A stretch of DNA of 64,000 nt. Origin: Streptomyces sp. WAC08241. GTDB taxonomy: Bacteria; Actinomycetota; Actinomycetes; Streptomycetales; Streptomycetaceae. This document shows, in pieces, positions 8,663 through 19,412 of this stretch. The notes beneath the pieces are model-generated. The model saw only the letters and a program-made list of their open reading frames with translations, was not told the origin of the DNA and did not search any database. The first letter of the stretch is position 1. Each line of letters opens with the position of its first letter. The stretch is taken from positions 3,722,501 through 3,786,500 of the forward strand of contig CP042279.1 in NCBI GenBank assembly GCA_007858575.1, read 5' to 3'. The position numbers and the translations under genes are program-made.

Positions 8663-10136
8663 CTATTTGCTGGTGAGGGAGCGGACCGTGGTGAAGACGT
8701 CGAGGACGGCGAGGCAGAGCGGGACGAGGGAGAGCAGGACGAAGCCCTCGGCCAGGTCGAGGAGGCGGCCCCAGAAGGGCGAGAGCCCCTTCTTCGGGAT
8801 GATCAGGCCGATCGCGGTGATCAGCGCGGCCCCGCCGGCGACGGCGGCGGTGAGCCAGATCGTGCGGATGTCGAGGCCGCCGCGGTCCCCGTACATCAGG
8901 AGGTCCTTGACCAGGTCGGCCGGCGGGTTCAGGGAGAGGCCGAGGACGAGCAGCGCGATGGCGGCGATGCCGGCGACCAGGACGCAGGCGACCTGGGAGG
9001 TGTAGCGGAAGAGGCGGGCGCGCAGCAGCATCGCGAGGCCGGAGGCGAGGGCGAGGAGCTGGCCCCAGACGTTTCCGGCGAAGCCGAGGACGGCGGCGGA
9101 GCCGACGACGACGGTCGCGCAGCCGCCGACCAGGCCGAGGAGCATCTCGTGGCCGCGGCGGGCCTGGAGCGCGATGCGCTCGCCGTCGACGGGACGGCCC
9201 TCCCCGGCGGACTGCTGCGGGTCGCCGGGGAACTCGTCGTCGGCGGCGCTGCGCGGGGCGGCGTAGCCGATGGGGAGCCGGGCGAAGCGGGCGGAGAGGC
9301 CGGGCAGGAAGGCGACGAGGCCGATGGCGACGGGGGCGCAGACGGCGGCGGTCTCGGTGGCGGTCGACTCGGTGAGGATCGCGACGAAGGTGGCGAGGGT
9401 GCCGACGGCGGCGAGGAAGGTGGCGGCGACGAAGGGGCGTCCCCGCTGGGGGTGAGCGCGACGAGGGCGACGGAGGCGACGAGGACGGTGACGCAGCCGA
9501 GCAGGAACTGGAGGCGGCCGGGGCCCTGGCCGGCGTCGGGGCCGACGATGCCGGAGCCGGCTATGAGGAGCAGGGGCAGGGCGCCGAGGCCGAGGGCGAC
9601 GGCGGTCGGCCGGTCCCGGTAGACGCGGGCGCGGACGCCGGCGAAGGCGGTGAGGAGGAGTCCCGCGGCGCCCGCGACGATCCCGGGGAGGCCGTGCATG
9701 TCGTGGCGGACCGGGTCGGCGTACCAGAGGACGAAGCCCATGAGGACGAGGAGCAGCACGCCGCCGAGGAGTCCGGCGCCGCGCAGCAGGTCGTCGCTCC
9801 ACAGGTGCCGGTCGCGGGTGACGGCGGAGGCGACGGCGTCGGAGACGTCGTCGTAGACGGCCGGCGGCAGGGACTGGGCGAAGGGGCGCAGGGAGAGCAC
9901 CTCGCCGTCGAGGACCTGCTGGGCGGCCAGGGTGCGGGCGCCGTCCAGGACGGATCCGTCGCGGCGGACCAGGTGGTAGCCGGTGGGGTGCCCGCGGCCT
10001 GGGTCTGGCCGGTGAGCCGCAGGATCTCCGGGTGGACGTCGGCGACGGCGATGTCCTCGGGGAGCGCGACGTCGATGCGGCTGTCCGGCGCCACGACGGT
10101 GACGCGGCAGAAGCCGGTCGCTGCGGTCGTACTCAC
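8663..10136 (-). CDS. eccD: type VII secretion integral membrane protein EccD
   Basis: The multi-helix channel component of the ESX membrane complex. The N terminus is a ubiquitin-like YukD domain (CRVTVVAPDSRIDVALPEDIAVADVHPEIL...). It is followed by roughly eleven hydrophobic helices, for example GVLLLVLMGFVLWYA, GIVAGAAGLLLTAFAGV, VWGQLLALASGLAMLL, and a last helix before TTVRSLTSK. About 490 residues after correction, with breaks near 9990 and 9440. GTG start at 10136 (STTAATGFCRV). It is divergent from eccC with a 181-base spacer that must hold both promoters. Family assignment is firm from layout and partners. Confidence 0.88.
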
Positions 10137-10317
10137 GTGTGTGGACCCCTGATTCGCGGTTGCGCACGATGCGCGCGCCACCCTACCGGGGACCGCCGAC
10201 GGGGCTGCAAGTAGGATCGCCGTCCCATGGGGAAGTCCGCGCGCCCGGCTGCCGACGGGAGCGCCGGCGCGGATGCTCCCGCCACGAGCCCGCCTCCAAC
10301 GAGGGATTGATGCGCCG

Positions 10318-13300
10318 GTGAGCCAGATCGTCGTCAAACGCCCGCCGAGGTCCCTTCCTCCGGAAGTGCCCGGTGAGGAACTGGTCCTGGAGTCTCCGCC
10401 GGAACTTCCGCGGGGTCAGCAGGAGTCGGCGCTGATGCAGTTGCTCCCGATGCTCGGCATGGGTTCGTCGGTGGTCTTCTTCTTCATGACGCCGTCTCCG
10501 ATCATGCGGATCATGGGCGTGCTGATGCTGGCGTCGACGGTCGGCATGGCCATCGCGCAGGTCGTCCGGTTCCGTCGCGGTACGCAGGGGCAAATGGCCG
10601 ATGTCCGCCGCGACTACCTCAAATACCTCGCGCAGACCCGGCGTACGGTCCGCCGCACGGCGCGCAGGCAGCGGGACGCGCAGCTCTATCTGCACCCCGC
10701 TCCCGAGCAGTTGTGGTCGGTGGTGGCCGAGGGCTCGCGGGTGTGGGAGCGGCGGGTCGGCGACCACGACTTCGGGCAGGCCCGGATAGGCCTGGGCGCC
10801 CAGCAGCTCGCGACGCCGCTGGTGGCGCCGGAGACCGCGCCGGTGGACGAGCTGGAGCCGCTGTGCGCGGGGGCGATGCAGCAGTTCCTCGCGGTGCACG
10901 GCACGCTGGACGGGCTGCCGATGGCGGTCTCGATGCGGGCGTTCTACCACGTGACGGTGTCGGGCGAGCCGGAGTCGGCGCAGGCGGCGGCGCGCGCCCT
11001 GGTGGCGCAGCTCGTGACGCTGCACTCCCCGACGACCTGATGCTGGCCGTGGTGGCGGCGCGCTCGGCGCAGGAGCGCTGGGACTGGACGAAGTGGCTGC
11101 CGCACGCGCAGGTGCCGGGGCAGGTCGACGGGGCCGGTACGAAGCGGCTGTTCGGCGACGACCTCGGTGAGCTGGAGCAGGCGGTGCGCTCCCGGCTGGA
11201 CGGGCGGCCGCGGTTCTCCCGGGAGAACCAGCCGGTGCTGGACCAGCCGCACGTGGTCGTGGTCCTGGACGGCGGCATGGTGCCGCCGGACTCGCTGCTC
11301 GCGGCGGCCGAGGGCCTCCAGGGCGTGACGATCGTGGAAGTGGTGTCCGGCGAGCTCGACGAGCGCGCGGCGGGCTGTCGGTGGTGGTGCGGCCGGGGCG
11401 GCTGCGTCTGGAGTCGGGCGGCGGCTTCGCGTACGAGGGGCTGCCGGACGGCATGTCCCTGCCGGCGGCCGAGGCGCTGGCCCGTAGCCGGCGCCGCTGC
11501 GGATGGGCGGCGGGGACGACGACGAGCCGCTGCTCGCCAACCTGGACTTCACGGACCTGCTGAACCTGGGGGACGCGGGCTCGGTGGACGTGGCCAGGAC
11601 CTGGCGGCCGAGGTCGGTGGCCGAGCGGCTGCGGGTGCCGATCGGCGTCGGCGAGGACGGGCAGCCGGTCATGCTGGACCTGAAGGAGGCCGCGCAGGAG
11701 GGCATGGGCCCGCACGGCCTGTGCGTGGGCGCGACGGGTTCGGGCAAGTCGGAGCTGCTGCGGACGCTGGTGCTGGGTCTGGCGGTGACGCACTCCTCGG
11801 AGACGCTGAACTTCGTCCTCGCGGACTTCAAGGGCGGCGCGACCTTCGCGGGCATGTCGCAGATGCCGCACGTGGCGGCGGTCATCACCAACCTGGCGGA
11901 CGACCTGACGCTGGTGGACCGCATGGGCGACGCGATCCGCGGCGAGCTCCAGCGGCGCCAGGAGCTGCTGCGCTCGGCGGGCAACTACGCCAACATCCAC
12001 GACTACGAGAAGGCGCGGGCGGCGGGCGCGCCGCTCGAACCGCTGGCGTCGCTGGTCTTGGTGATCGACGAGTTCTCCGAACTCCTCACCGCCAAGCCGG
12101 ACTTCATCGACATGTTCATCCAGATCGGCCGGATCGGCCGTTCGCTGGGCGTGCACCTGCTGCTGGCCTCGCAGCGCCTGGAGGAGGGCAAGCTGCGCGG
12201 CCTCGACACGTACCTCTCGTACCGGATCGGTCTGCGGACGTTCTCGGCGGCGGAGTCGCGGACGGCGATCGGCGTGCCGGACGCGTACCACCCGCCGTCG
12301 GTGCCGGGTTCGGGCTATCTGAAGTTCGGCACGGACGAGATGACCCGCTTCAAGGCGGCGTACGTCTCGGGGACGTACCGGACGGACGGGCCGCGCCTGG
12401 AGGTGGGGCAACTGCCGGTGGAGCGGCGGCCCGCGCTGTTCACGGCGGCGCCGGTGCCGGTGGTGTACGCGGCGCCGGACCCGGCGTACCTGACGGAGCG
12501 GCGCGCGGAGGAGGACGACGCCCTGGCGGACACGGTCCTCGACGTGATCGTGCGCCGTCTGGAGGGGCAGGGGTGCCGGCGCACCAGGTGTGGCTGCCGC
12601 CGCTCGACCGGGCGCCCTCGCTCGACCAACTGCTGCCGGGGCTCGCACGGACGGCGGAGCGGGGCTTCACGGCGACCGAGTACACGCGTCAGGGCGCGCT
12701 CACCGTGCCGCTCGGGCTCATCGACAAGCCGTTCGAGCAGCGGCGCGAGGTGCTGTACCGGGACTTCTCGGGCGCGGCCGGTCACATGATGGTGGTCGGC
12801 GGTCCGCAGTCCGGGAAGTCGACGATGCTGCGGACGCTGATCTCGTCGTTCGCGCTCACCCACACCCCGGCCGAGGTGCAGTTCTACTGCCTGGACTTCG
12901 GCGGCGGCGGCATGGTGTCGCTGGCGGACCTGCCGCACGTCGGCGGGGTCGCGTCCCGGCTGGACCCGGAGCGGGTGCGGCGGACGGTGGCCGAGGTGAT
13001 GGGGGTGCTGAACCGGCGGGAGGAGTTCTTCCGCGCGCACTCCATCGACTCGATCGCGACCTACCGGCGCAAGCGGCCGCGGGCGAGCTGCCGGGCGAGG
13101 CGTGGGGCGACGTCTTCCTGGTGGTGGACGGCTGGGGCGGCTTCCGGAACGAGTACGAGGGCCTGGAGGGGACCGTGTCCGACCTGGCGCGCGCGGCCTC
13201 GGCTACGGCATCCACGTGGTGATCACGGCCTCCCGGTACATGGAGGTGCGGGCGGCCCTCAAGGACCAGATGCTGGGCCGGCTCGAACTGCGGCTCGGTG

Positions 13301-14260
13301 ACGTCATGGACTCGGAGTTCGACCGGAAGGTCGCGGCGAACGTGCCGACCGGGGTGCCGGGGCGCGGTCAGGTGCCGGAGAAGCTGCACTTCATGGGGCG
13401 CTGCCGCGGATCGACGGGTCGAGCGCGAACGACGACCTCGCGGCGGGCACGGCGTCCTTCGTCGAGGCCGTGCGGACCGGCTGGCAGGGTCCGCCGGCGC
13501 CGCCGGTGCGGCTGCTTCCGCACAAGCTGTCGGCCGACCGGCTGCCGAAGGGCTTCGAGTTCCCGCAGCACGGCGTCGCGATCGGCATCGACGAGACCCG
13601 GCTCGAGCCGGTCTTCGTCAACTTCGAGACGGATCCGTTCTTCCTGATCTTCGGCGAGAGCGAGTCCGGCAAGACGAACCTGCTGCGGCTGATCGTCCAG
13701 CAGATCGCCCAGCGGTACTCCCCCGACGAGGCGAAGCTCGTCGTGGGCGACTACCGCCGGGCGCTGCTCGGCAGCCTGCCGGAGGAGCACCTGCTCGAGT
13801 ACGCGCCGATGGCGAGCTCGATGCAGATGCACATGGAGGCGCTCTCGGGCGTGTTCGCCCGCCGGCAGCCGCCGCAGGACGTGACGCCGCAGCAGCTCCG
13901 GGACCGGAGCTGGTGGTCGGTCCGCAGGTCTTCATCGTCGTCGACGACTACGACCTGGTGGCGACGAGCGCGGGGAACTCGCTGGCGCCGCTCGCGGAGT
14001 ACCTGCCCTTCGCCCGGGACACGGGCGTGCGGTTCATCATCGCGCGCAACAGCGCGGGCGCCTCCCGCTCGATGTACGAGTCCTTCATGCAGCGCATCAA
14101 GGAACTGGGCGCGCAGGGCGTCGTCCTGTCGGGCGACCCGGCGGAGGGCGACCTGCTCGGCGCGGTGCGGCCCCGTCCGATGCCGCCGGGCCGCGGCTAC
14201 TTCGTGGGGCGCCGGGGCGGCGCGTCGCTGGTGCAGACGGGGCGGCTGCCGGAGCTGTGA
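10318..14260 (+). CDS. eccC: type VII secretion ATPase EccC (FtsK/SpoIIIE family)
   Basis: The motor of the ESX system, about 1,315 residues. Two membrane helices sit near residues 40-85 (PMLGMGSSVVFFFMT; MRIMGVLMLASTVGMAIAQVV). Three FtsK-type ATPase domains follow. Their Walker A motifs are GATGSGKSE (about 11735), GGPQSGKST (about 12800) and GESESGKTN (about 13650). Walker B is LVIDEFSELL in domain 1 but lacks the catalytic Glu in domains 2 (VVDGWGGF) and 3 (VVDDYDLV), as known for EccC. GTG start with GAGGGA 11 bases upstream. About eight breaks: near 11025, 11375, 11495, 12570, 13078, 13198, 13405 and 13905. The protein is co-linear throughout. Confidence 0.93.
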
Positions 14261-14414
14261 CCGGACGCGCGGCCGGGTGCCGGGCCCGGGGCGGGAGCTT
14301 CCGCCCCGGGCCCGACCGGCGGTCTCCACGTCCGCACCGACGTCGTTGGACGTGCACACCTCACAACTGAAAACATCGCACCAGCCCGGCCGAGGCTCGA
14401 CCAAGGAGGAGACC

Positions 14415-14840
14415 GTGTCGTTCGACGACGAGTGGGCCCAGCACAAGAACGCCGCCATGGAGCACCGGTCGTCCAGCACGCGACTGAACCAGGTTCCTCC
14501 GATCCCGGCGGGGCGGGGGCAGCCGGACCTGGCGACGTCTCCGGCCAGGAAGAAGGCGGCCGCCGGAACCATCGAGAACCACATCCAGCCCGGTGTGAAG
14601 GCGGCCGCGGACGCCGGTGACGAGGGCACCGACGGCGCCGTCGCCGAGTTCAAGGGCTGGGACACGGCGGCCGGGCTGCAGAAGGCCCACGCCCACTGGG
14701 ACAGCTAGGTGAAGCGCCTGATGGCGCGGCTGGACTCGGAGAAGACGGCGCTGCGGGGCGCGTCGACGCTGTTCACCCACAACGACATCACGACGGGGTA
14801 CAGCTTCACCCCGGTGCAGTCCAAGGTCTCGGGTCTCTAG
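14415..14840 (+). CDS. ESX-associated WXG100-like protein with in-frame amber codon
   Basis: GTG start behind AAGGAGGAG. The protein begins SFDDEWAQHKNAAMEHRSS, has an alanine-rich helical middle, and contains GWDTAAGLQKAHAHWDS. A TAG at 14706-14708 then interrupts it. Reading on in the same frame gives VKRLMARLDSEKTALRGAS and a stop at 14838, about 141 codons in all. The family, as I know it from Streptomyces ESX loci, has a helix after a W-x-x-QVK-L turn, so CAG to TAG is the simplest explanation. It could be a real truncation at 97 residues, a substitution error or a nonsense mutation. Probably a small helical cargo or chaperone of the ESX system. Confidence 0.65.
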
Positions 14841-14850
14841 GGGAATCGCA

Positions 14851-17011
14851 GTGCCGACGTACCAGGAGATCATGGAGATCGACCTCGGCAAGCTGAGCAC
14901 CGCCGCCGACGGCTGGAAGAGCATGGCGGAGAAGTTCAAGAAGGTCGAGGACACGTACGAGAAGGAGGTCCAGAGCGTCGCCACGGGCGGGCCGCTGTGG
15001 ACCGGCCAGGCTCAGCAGGTCAGCGCGACCAACTTCGGCATCACCCGCAAGGAGCTCGACTCGGCGCAGAAGGAGGCGCGCGCCATGGAGTCGCTCCTCC
15101 GGGACGCGCACAGCACGTTCACCGAGCTCAAGGGCCGGGTGAAGGCGGCGGTCGACGAGGCCGTGGCCGCCGGCATGAAGGTCTCCGCGTACGGGAACGC
15201 CAGCTACGACTTCAGCAAGGTCAGCGCCCAGGAGGCCAACGCCATCCGCCACGACCCGGACCTGCGGGACGTGGAGATGTCGTACACGACCAAGATCAAC
15301 GACGCGGTCAAGGCGGTCACGGAGTTCGACGCGGACGTCAAGACCGCCCTGCTCAACGCCTCCGGGGCGGACGGCACCGCTCCCCTGGGCTTCAACGCGA
15401 AGCGGTCGGCGACGTCGAGGCCGTCGAGGCGCTGGCGCTGTCGGAGAAGGTGCGCGAGGGCAAGGCGTCGAAGGAGGAGCTGGAGCACTACCGGGACCTG
15501 CTCCAGCAGAACTCCAAGGACGAGCACTTCAGCGAGGCGTACCTGGACGGCCTCGGCGCGAAGGACGCCCTGAAGATCGCGGACCGGATGAACCTGGCGT
15601 CGAACGAGCGGGGCATCTCGGACGCCGAGAAGAAGCTCTACAACTCGATCAACGCCGGGCTCGCGGACACGATCGCCTCCGGCACGAAGGACCCGAACGG
15701 TTACGCGTACCGGCCGTTCGTGGACGGGCTCAAGAAGCTCGGCGCGGAGAACCTCGCGAGCAACGTCAGCCCGACCAACGGCTACCAGATGCTCGTCACG
15801 CTGATGAAGCAGGGGACCCCAAGGCGTACGGCAAGGAGTTCCTGAACGAGATCGGCGGCGACATGATCCGGGCCGAGAAGGAGAAGCCCAACATCTGGCT
15901 GCACTTCTTCGACGGCGAGCGGCCGAACATCGCCCACGATCCGCTGGACGGCCTGCTCGACATCATGAGCAAGGACCCCGGGGACGCGGAGTACTTCCTC
16001 GACCCCAAGGCCCCCGGGAACGCGAACGAGCACCTGAAGTTCCTCCTCACGGACCGGAAGTGGCCGGACCCGGTGATGAACACCCTCTACTCGGCGCCCA
16101 TGGAGATGGACGACCCCTTCAAGGCGACGGGGCTCGGCAACGCGATCCAGGCGGCGGCGACGGGGCACGCGCCGGGTGAGAAGCCGGGTCCGATCGGCGC
16201 GCACACCGAGGGCCAGTCCCGGGTCATGCACCACGCGATCCGGTACCTCGACTCCGAGATGAACGGCGACGAGCTCCCCGACGAGCTCAAGAACATCCAG
16301 AAGCCCATGGCGCACGCCCTCGCCGACTACGTGGCCGACACCCACGTGATCCTGGGCGGCGAGGACGCGAACTACGGCGGCAGCGCCGGCAAGGATGCGA
16401 TCCACGGCTCCGGGAACGACTCCCACATCGCGGTCGGCCAGGGCAGCCTCGTCCGCGTCATGCGCGGCATCGGCGACGACAGCGAGTCCTTCGCCCTGAT
16501 GTACGAGTCCGAGCTCGCCTACTCCGCCCAGCAGCTCGCCGACGCCCCCGCGTTCGAGGGCGACGCGCAGCACGGGCAGAGCGCCGAATGGGACCACGGT
16601 CGCGCGGCGTCGGCCTGGCGGTGGGCGCCCTCAACGGGATCGGTGCGGACATCTACATCGACAAGGAGGACGACAAGGTCAAGTGGGCCGAGTCGACCGC
16701 GGAGTACGCGGGGAACGGCGTCAACAGCGTCGTCGGCGAGATCCCCCTGGCCGGTTCCCGCCGCCGGCGCCATCGTCGACACCGCCAAGTTCGAATGGGT
16801 CCAGGACGTCACCGACGCGGCGGAGGAGCAGGGCAAGAAGGATTCGAGCGAGAACTACTCCAAGGGCAAGGACGGCTTGAACAGCCTGTACAACGCCCGG
16901 CAGACGGAGGAAGGAAACCTCAACCATGCTGCGTACGGTTCGGCGAAGGACACCGCGAACGGCGCCTACGAGGACGGACGCGGTGGCGCGGCGGCGCACC
17001 TGGGCAACTGA
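14851..17011 (+). CDS. large ESX-associated protein with WXG100-like N terminus
   Basis: About 720 residues after correction. The N-terminal 150 residues are helical, resemble WXG100/LXG-type secreted proteins and include GPLWTGQAQQVS. Two long helical blocks follow (EALALSEKVREGKASKEELEHYRDLL...; EFLNEIGGDMIRAEKEKPN...). There is then a region rich in Asp/His/Gly (GGEDANYGGSAGKDAIHG) and a small glycine/alanine helix LAVGALNGIGADIYID. The middle recalls DUF6571-type proteins of actinomycete ESX loci; that is a judgement from pattern only. Breaks near 15405, 15820, 16600 and 16755. GTG start 10 bases after the previous gene. No catalytic motif was recognised; a secreted effector or structural substrate is plausible. 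Confidence 0.7.
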
Positions 17012-17664
17012 GCGCGCCCGGGCCCTCGCCTGCGTGACCGCGACGGCGTTGGTGGCGCTGACCGCCACCGCCTGCTCCTCCGGGGATTCCGGCTCGCGGG
17101 TCGAGGGACTGTGCGGCCCGGCGGCGGACTCCGCCGCCGGGAAGTCCCTGCGCGAGGTCCTCGGGACCGACGACTTCACGGCCGAAGCCCTCGTGTCGGA
17201 CGACCGCTTCGCCGAGCGGTTCAAGCAGGACCTGGAGGAGTGGGGAGGCGGCCCGAACTCGACCTCGCCCTCCTTCCTGTGCAGGTTCGTGCCCGAGGGC
17301 AGCAAGAACCACGTGCTCCTCGGCTTCGCGTGGTCCCCCGCCGACCAGCCCGGGAAGGAGCGCGCGCGGGGCGGCACGGTCTACGACGTGAGCGGTGCCA
17401 CGGGGACGGCCGTTCCTCTGGCCACCGAGCTCTTCGCACCGTGCGAGCTGGGGGCGAGCTGAGCGGACCGTCGCGCAAGGCCGTTCTCCGCGCCGACGCC
17501 ACCCTCACGGTGGACCGCGGCAGGGACACGGACCGGCAGAGGGAGACGCGTGAGCTCGCCTTCCTCTACCTCATGACGCGCGAGGCCGCGAAGGTCCTCG
17601 GCTGCGAGAACCACCCCTGGCGGACGACCCCGTCGTCAAGCCCCTGACCGGAAGCACCCCCTGA
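16983..17664 (+). CDS. putative lipoprotein, ESX locus
   Basis: Overlaps the end of the preceding gene by 29 bases. The GTG start at 16983 gives a charged N terminus and a hydrophobic run ending in the lipobox TATAC (ALVALTATACSSG), so Cys about 29 should be lipidated. The mature part (SREVLGTDDF..., AERFKQDLEEWGG..., CRFVPEGSKNHVLLGFAW) is unknown. The frame is lost near 17455 and again near 17630. Corrected, the protein runs through SRKAVLRADATLTVDRG and REAAKVLGCENHP to a TGA at 17662 that overlaps the next ATG. It may anchor or neutralise the neighbouring large protein; this is inference from position only. Confidence 0.65.
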
Positions 17665-18317
17665 TGATCCACGTGAAGCACACCGCCCGGAGCGCGGCGA
17701 GCGCCGTCCTCCTCCTCGTCCTGGCCGGCTGCGGGAGCGGTGGGAGGAGGCCGGAGGGGCCCTGAGCGTGGACCGGGTGGTCGAGGTCGCCGACGGGGCC
17801 GACGCGGCCGGGGCCGACGCGTGCCCGCTGCCCTACGACGCCGGCGCGGCGGCGAAGGCCGCGAAGCTGGACGGCGACCTGCGGCCGGGGGCGGCCGGGG
17901 CCGGACGGACGAGCCTGCCGCGACCGCCGAGGGCGGGCGGACGACGGACGCGCGGTCGCCCTGGGCGGGCAAGCCGGGGGCGCTGATCACCTGCTCGTAC
18001 CACCTGGGCGGGGAGGACCTGAAGGTCCGCACCGGCGCCGTGAGCGAGGGGAACGCCGTGTACCTCCAGGCACCCGTCATCCAGGCCGCCGGCGGCATGG
18101 ACTTCTCCGCGCTCAAGGCGTACACCGTCAAGGGGCCGGGGCGAAGGCCGGGGAGGCCGTGCAGAGCGAGGGCGGGAACGTGGTGACGGTCCGGCTCGAC
18201 TCCGGCGGCAAGGGCGACCTCGCCCTGGTCCTGACCGCCGGGGACGCCGGGAAGACCTCGCTGGAGCGCGGGCAGGTCCTCGCACTCGCGCGGGCCTTCG
18301 CCTCGCAGGCGAAGTGA
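17664..18317 (+). CDS. second putative lipoprotein, ESX locus
   Basis: Starts MIHVKHTARSAASAVLLLVLAGCGSG: a short positive region, a hydrophobic stretch and a clear lipobox LAGC. The mature protein includes ACPLPYDAGAAAKAAKLDG, GALITCSYHLGGEDLKVRTG, AGGMDFSALKAYTV and a C terminus GQVLALARAFASQAK. Breaks are needed near 17735-17765, 17900 and 18140. Its ATG overlaps the stop of the first lipoprotein (TGATG), so the two are translationally coupled. Two cysteines (in the ACPLPY and ITCSY segments) could form a disulphide outside the cell. I recognise no named domain. Confidence 0.65.
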
Positions 18318-18413
18318 ATCCCCCGGTTCCGTCTGACAGGGCGTCCGCCCGGCGTCCATGATGGGACCGCTACGCCGTTCCGCCTTTTCCACCGCACGAA
18401 GGAGCAGAGCCAG

Positions 18414-18647
18414 ATGGGCACCCAGCAGGAGAAGGACGAGCTGTACGCGCTCGACATCAGCGGTGTCGAGTGGCAGGGAGCCCCCGGGACGAGCCCCGAC
18501 GAGGAGCGCGTGGAGATCGCCCACCTGCCGGGCGGCGCCATCGCGATGCGCTCCTCCCTCGACCACGACACCGTGCTGCGGTACACCAAGGCCGAGTGGG
18601 ACGCCTTCGTCCTGGGCGCCAAGGACGGGGAGTTCGACCTGCGGTAG
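18414..18647 (+). CDS. DUF397 domain protein
   Basis: 77 residues, intact. It has the DUF397 pattern: W near the start of the domain (DISGVEWQGAP), RVEIAHLPGGAIAMRSS, then LRYTKAEWDAFVLGAKDGEFDLR at the C terminus. DUF397 proteins in Streptomyces usually sit beside a Scr1-type helix-turn-helix regulator and act as its partner or antitoxin. No such regulator is next to this copy. An AAGGAG ribosome-binding site lies about 10 bases before the ATG, and a strong terminator follows. Role here unknown. Confidence 0.85.
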   Translation: MGTQQEKDELYALDISGVEWQGAPGTSPDEERVEIAHLPGGAIAMRSSLDHDTVLRYTKAEWDAFVLGAKDGEFDLR

Positions 18648-18660
18648 GCCCCGCCGAACG

Positions 18661-18694
18661 AAGGGGCCCGCTCCCCCGAGGGAGTGGGCCCCTT
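18661..18694. terminator. bidirectional terminator between DUF397 gene and esx pair
   Basis: aaggggcccgctccc (18661-18675) pairs with gggagtgggcccctt (18680-18694) with one G-U pair and a 4-base loop. It has A-rich and T-rich ends on opposite sides, as expected for a hairpin serving two convergent units. Confidence 0.8.
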
Positions 18695-18729
18695 CCGCGT
18701 CCCCGGGGGCGCCGCGGCGCGGACGCGGG

Positions 18730-19038
18730 TCAGTACGCCTCGGTGAAGAGGCGGGAGGCCTTGACGTCGGTGGCGCGGTAGCTGTCCTTGCCCTGCTCGA
18801 CGATCTGGGCGACCTTCTCGAGCCGGTCCTTCATGTCCTCGGCGCGCTTCTTGTACTTGCCCTGGAGGAGCTCGTACTCGTGGTGCGCGTCGCCGTCCCA
18901 GGTGTCGGTGACGACCTTGAGCGCGGTGTCCATCTCCTGGATGTCCTTGATGATGTTCTGCGAGACCGTGCGGATGCGGTTCGCCATCTCCTGGACGGTC
19001 TCGTACCGTACCCGGGTGCCGGCGCTGTCGACAGACAT
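18730..19038 (-). CDS. WXG100 family secreted protein (EsxA/EsxB-like)
   Basis: 102 residues, intact. It has the helix-turn-helix hairpin form of ESAT-6/CFP-10: long helix (VQEMANRIRTVSQNIIKDIQEMD), turn W-D-G (VVTDTWDGDAHHEYELL), second helix (KKRAEDMKDRLEKVAQIVEQ). The C-terminal tail contains YRATDVKASRLF, where a YxxxD/E-type export signal is possible (YRATD). It is 13 bases after the next Esx gene on the same strand, so the two should form a heterodimer secreted by EccC. Which is EsxA and which EsxB I do not decide. Confidence 0.9.
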   Translation of the reverse strand: MSVDSAGTRVRYETVQEMANRIRTVSQNIIKDIQEMDTALKVVTDTWDGDAHHEYELLQGKYKKRAEDMKDRLEKVAQIVEQGKDSYRATDVKASRLFTEAY

Positions 19039-19051
19039 TTCGTCCCCTTTC

Positions 19052-19381
19052 TTAGAGGTTGTTGAGCGCGGAGCTGTTGGCGGCGGCGAACGCGGCGCGG
19101 ACCTCGTCGTCGTTCGCGTTGCTGAGGTTCTTCGTCTCGCCGACGGCGTTGAGCAGCACGCCCAGCAGACGGCGGATGGTGTCGTGGTCCTCGTTCAGGA
19201 GCGTCTGGGCCTGCTTGAAGCCGATGGCGCCGACACCGGTCCAGCCGGCGCTGCACGTCTCCAGGATGTTGGCGAGCTCGCGCGCCTGCTTGGAGACCGC
19301 CTCACCGGTCTCCGTGATCTTGTTCTTGGCCTTGACGACCGGGTCGTCTGCGAGTCCGAACCCGCCGGCGGGAGTGCTCAT
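19052..19381 (-). CDS. WXG100 family secreted protein (EsxB/EsxA-like)
   Basis: 109 residues, intact. The W-x-G turn is CSAGWTGVGAIGF at about residue 45, between two helices (SKQARELANILET and LNEDHDTIRRLLGVLLNAVG). It is the first gene of the esx pair, read leftwards, and lies just downstream of the mycosin gene. The pair is the expected core cargo of this ESX locus. In Streptomyces, ESX secretion has been linked to development or sporulation rather than virulence. Confidence 0.9.
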   Translation of the reverse strand: MSTPAGGFGLADDPVVKAKNKITETGEAVSKQARELANILETCSAGWTGVGAIGFKQAQTLLNEDHDTIRRLLGVLLNAVGETKNLSNANDDEVRAAFAAANSSALNNL

Positions 19382-19412
19382 TCGTGCTCCTCGGTTGGTG
19401 AAGTGACCTTGC

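Noticed and set aside
10183..12648. 821-codon open frame on the minus strand opposite eccC
   Set aside because: A frame-shadow of GC-rich coding DNA; its translation is Arg/Pro/Ala-rich without motifs, while the plus strand encodes EccC.
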